This document shows, one piece after another, positions 5,836 through 7,524 of a stretch of DNA of 7,524 nt. Location of the stretch: positions 1 to 7,524 of the forward strand of contig CAZKLS010000121.1 in assembly GCA_964553405.1 (NCBI GenBank), read 5' to 3'. The stretch comes from DATIRA01 sp964553405 (GTDB lineage: Bacteria; Pseudomonadota; Gammaproteobacteria; Steroidobacterales; Steroidobacteraceae). Position 1 is the stretch's first letter; each line of letters starts with the position of its first letter. Position numbers and translations under genes: made by a program. The notes under the pieces are model-generated. The model ran no database searches. It saw nothing but the letters and a program-made list of their open reading frames with translations, and had not been told where the DNA came from.

Positions 5836-7524
5836 TCACGTGACCGACTGGCGGGCGGACGACGGCGCGAGCCACTCGCTGACCAGCTGCAGCCGGCGTT
5901 GGCCGGCATACTCGTCGGCCGCGACGCGATAGACCATCTCGAGCGAATCGCCGGGCTGAATCGCCGGGGCCGCTGGATCGTCCGAGTAACGGAACGCGAT
6001 CGCGCCGACCGGCTCCCCGGTCTCGTGCCGCAGCCGAAGCTTCAGGTGGCGCCCGCCGACGATGCGCGCATCGATCACGCCGAACGTGCCGTCGAACGAT
6101 GGTTCCGGGAACGCGGCTCCCCACGGCCCTCCCTCGCGCAGCGCGAGGGCCGTCTCCAGCGCCAGCTCGCCCGGTGCGAGCGCGCCGTCCGTGTGCAGGT
6201 CGCCGGCCAGCATGTCGTTGTCCACCCAGCGCCCGACCTCGACGGCGAAGGCCTGCTCGAACTCCTTCAGGCGCGACGCGTCCAGCGTCATGCCGGCCGC
6301 CATCGCATGTCCGCCGAAGCGCTCCAGCAGTCCCGGCGTCCGCTTGGCAACCGCATCGAGCACGTCCCGCACGTGAACACCCGGCACCGAGCGCGCCGAG
6401 CCCTTCAGCCATCCCGGCTCGCCGGGCGCGAACGCGACGACGGGCCTGTGCAGCCGCTCTTTCAACCGCGAGGCCACGAGACCGATCACGCCCTGGTGCC
6501 ATCCGTCGTCGAACACACAGACGCCGGGCGGCAGCTCGCCCTGCGCGTCTGGCGAGTGCCTGTCGACCTGATCGAACGCTTCGCGCTGCATCTGCGCCTC
6601 GATCTCGCGACGCTCCGCGTTGAGGCTCGCCAGTCGTGCCGCGAGCGAGGCGGCGCGCGCCGGGTCGTCGGCGAGCAGGCACTCGATGCCCAGGCTCATG
6701 TCCTCGAGCCGCCCGGCGGCGTTCAGGCGTGGCCCCACCTGGAACGCGAGGTCCTGCGCGATCGCGTCATCGAGCCGGCGGCCCGCGATCTCGAGCAACG
6801 CGCGGATGCCCGGCACGCAGCGTCCGGCCCGGATGCGGCGCAGTCCCTGCGCGACCAGGATCCGGTTGTTCCGATCGAGCGGCACGACATCCGCGACCGT
6901 CCCGAGCGCGACGAGGTCCAGCAATTCGGCCGGATTGACCTCGGCACCCGACGGCACCAGGTCGCGCTCGCGAAGCTCGCGGGTCAGTGCCGCGGCGAGG
7001 TAGAAGGCGACACCCACGCCGGCGAGCGCACGCGATCCGAAGCGACTGTCCGGCAGGTTCGGATTCACGATGACCGCCGCCTCGGGAAGCTCAGCGCCGG
7101 GCAGGTGGTGATCGGTGACCAGCACCTCGATTCCGAGCCGCCGCGCCTCGGCCACGCCCTCCAGCGACGAGATGCCGTTGTCCACCGTGACGATCAGCGC
7201 CGGCCGATGCGGCGCGGCCGCGCGCACGATCTCGGGACTGAGCCCATAACCGAACTTGAAGCGGTCCGGCACGAGGTAGCGGGGATCGGAGAAGCCGAGC
7301 CGGCGCAGTTGCCGGATCAGCAGCGCGGTGCTCGTCGCACCGTCGGCATCGAAGTCGCCGATGACCAGCACGCGCTCACCGCGAGAGCGGCAACGAGCGA
7401 GAAGCCCGGCGGCCTGCTGCACGCCCTCGAGCGTGCCCACCGGCAGCAGGCAATCGAGCCCGAGCTCGAGCTCGCCCGGCTCGCCGATCCCTCGTCCCGC
7501 GTAGACCCGCCTGAGCACCGGGTG
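5836..7524 (-). CDS. recJ: Single-stranded-DNA-specific 5'-3' exonuclease RecJ (5' end cut by right window edge)
   Basis: RecJ degrades single-stranded DNA 5' to 3' in recombination, mismatch and base-excision repair. The window holds 562 residues (E. coli RecJ is 577). The frame stays open to base 7524, beginning His-Pro-Val-Leu-Arg-Arg-Val-Tyr, which aligns with PPLLRRLYASRG near residue 25 of E. coli RecJ, so a few tens of N-terminal residues are missing. DHH-family motifs appear in order: VIGDFDADGATSTALL (Asp-Phe-Asp-Ala-Asp-Gly at 7339-7356), VTVDNGISS, VTDHHLPG (Asp-His-His at 7105-7113), LAGVGVAFYL, LVALGTVADVVPL and GPRLNAAGR. The DHHA1 part has RFGGHAMAAGMTL, and a C-terminal OB-like region follows. 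All metal-binding residues I can identify are present. It is the first visible gene of the recJ-prfB-lysS run. Confidence 0.97.
   Translation of the reverse strand, partial: HPVLRRVYAGRGIGEPGELELGLDCLLPVGTLEGVQQAAGLLARCRSRGERVLVIGDFDADGATSTALLIRQLRRLGFSDPRYLVPDRFKFGYGLSPEIVRAAAPHRPALIVTVDNGISSLEGVAEARRLGIEVLVTDHHLPGAELPEAAVIVNPNLPDSRFGSRALAGVGVAFYLAAALTRELRERDLVPSGAEVNPAELLDLVALGTVADVVPLDRNNRILVAQGLRRIRAGRCVPGIRALLEIAGRRLDDAIAQDLAFQVGPRLNAAGRLEDMSLGIECLLADDPARAASLAARLASLNAERREIEAQMQREAFDQVDRHSPDAQGELPPGVCVFDDGWHQGVIGLVASRLKERLHRPVVAFAPGEPGWLKGSARSVPGVHVRDVLDAVAKRTPGLLERFGGHAMAAGMTLDASRLKEFEQAFAVEVGRWVDNDMLAGDLHTDGALAPGELALETALALREGGPWGAAFPEPSFDGTFGVIDARIVGGRHLKLRLRHETGEPVGAIAFRYSDDPAAPAIQPGDSLEMVYRVAADEYAGQRRLQLVSEWLAPSSARQSVT

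Noticed and set aside
7516..7518. GTG as the recJ start codon
   Set aside because: The frame continues open to the window edge and the preceding residues His-Pro align with the RecJ N-terminal region, so the true start lies outside.

Overview
The window is a GC-rich, densely packed piece of a proteobacterial chromosome. The recJ-prfB-lysS order, the sdhC-sdhD-sdhA order and the sequence style of the SdhC and SdhD proteins point to a gammaproteobacterium, perhaps a xanthomonad-like or other deep-branching lineage. The exact order cannot be settled by eye. All genes but one lie on the minus strand, and no mobile element, tRNA, rRNA or CRISPR array is visible.

Layout from left to right. Bases 1-2023 hold a minus-strand succinate dehydrogenase operon. 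It reads, in transcription order, a 57-residue SDHAF4/DUF1674-type assembly factor (1850-2023), sdhC (1430-1825), sdhD (1047-1433) and the first 350 codons of sdhA (1-1050, cut by the left edge). sdhC/sdhD and sdhD/sdhA overlap by ATGA. A 160-bp divergent intergenic region (2024-2183) separates this operon from ygfZ (2184-3044, plus), which encodes a folate-binding Fe-S maintenance protein of the YgfZ/IBA57 family. Bases 3024-3170 hold two arrays of a CTAG-containing heptamer in inverted orientation, placed between the convergent genes ygfZ and lysS. From 3171 to the right edge runs the minus-strand cluster recJ (5836-7524, 5' end outside the window), prfB (4701-5796, with the classical RF2 programmed +1 frameshift) and lysS (3171-4670).

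The left half has a coherent theme. SdhC and SdhD form the membrane anchor and SdhA is the flavoprotein. The small SDHAF4-like protein probably chaperones flavinylated SdhA, and YgfZ/IBA57-type proteins maintain Fe-S enzymes, a class that includes succinate dehydrogenase. The right half is the housekeeping DNA-repair and translation cluster known from E. coli.

No wholly new system is evident. The items most worth a second look are the inverted heptamer minisatellite, which is in register with the stop codons of both flanking genes, and the tiny SDHAF4-like gene that leads the sdh operon.
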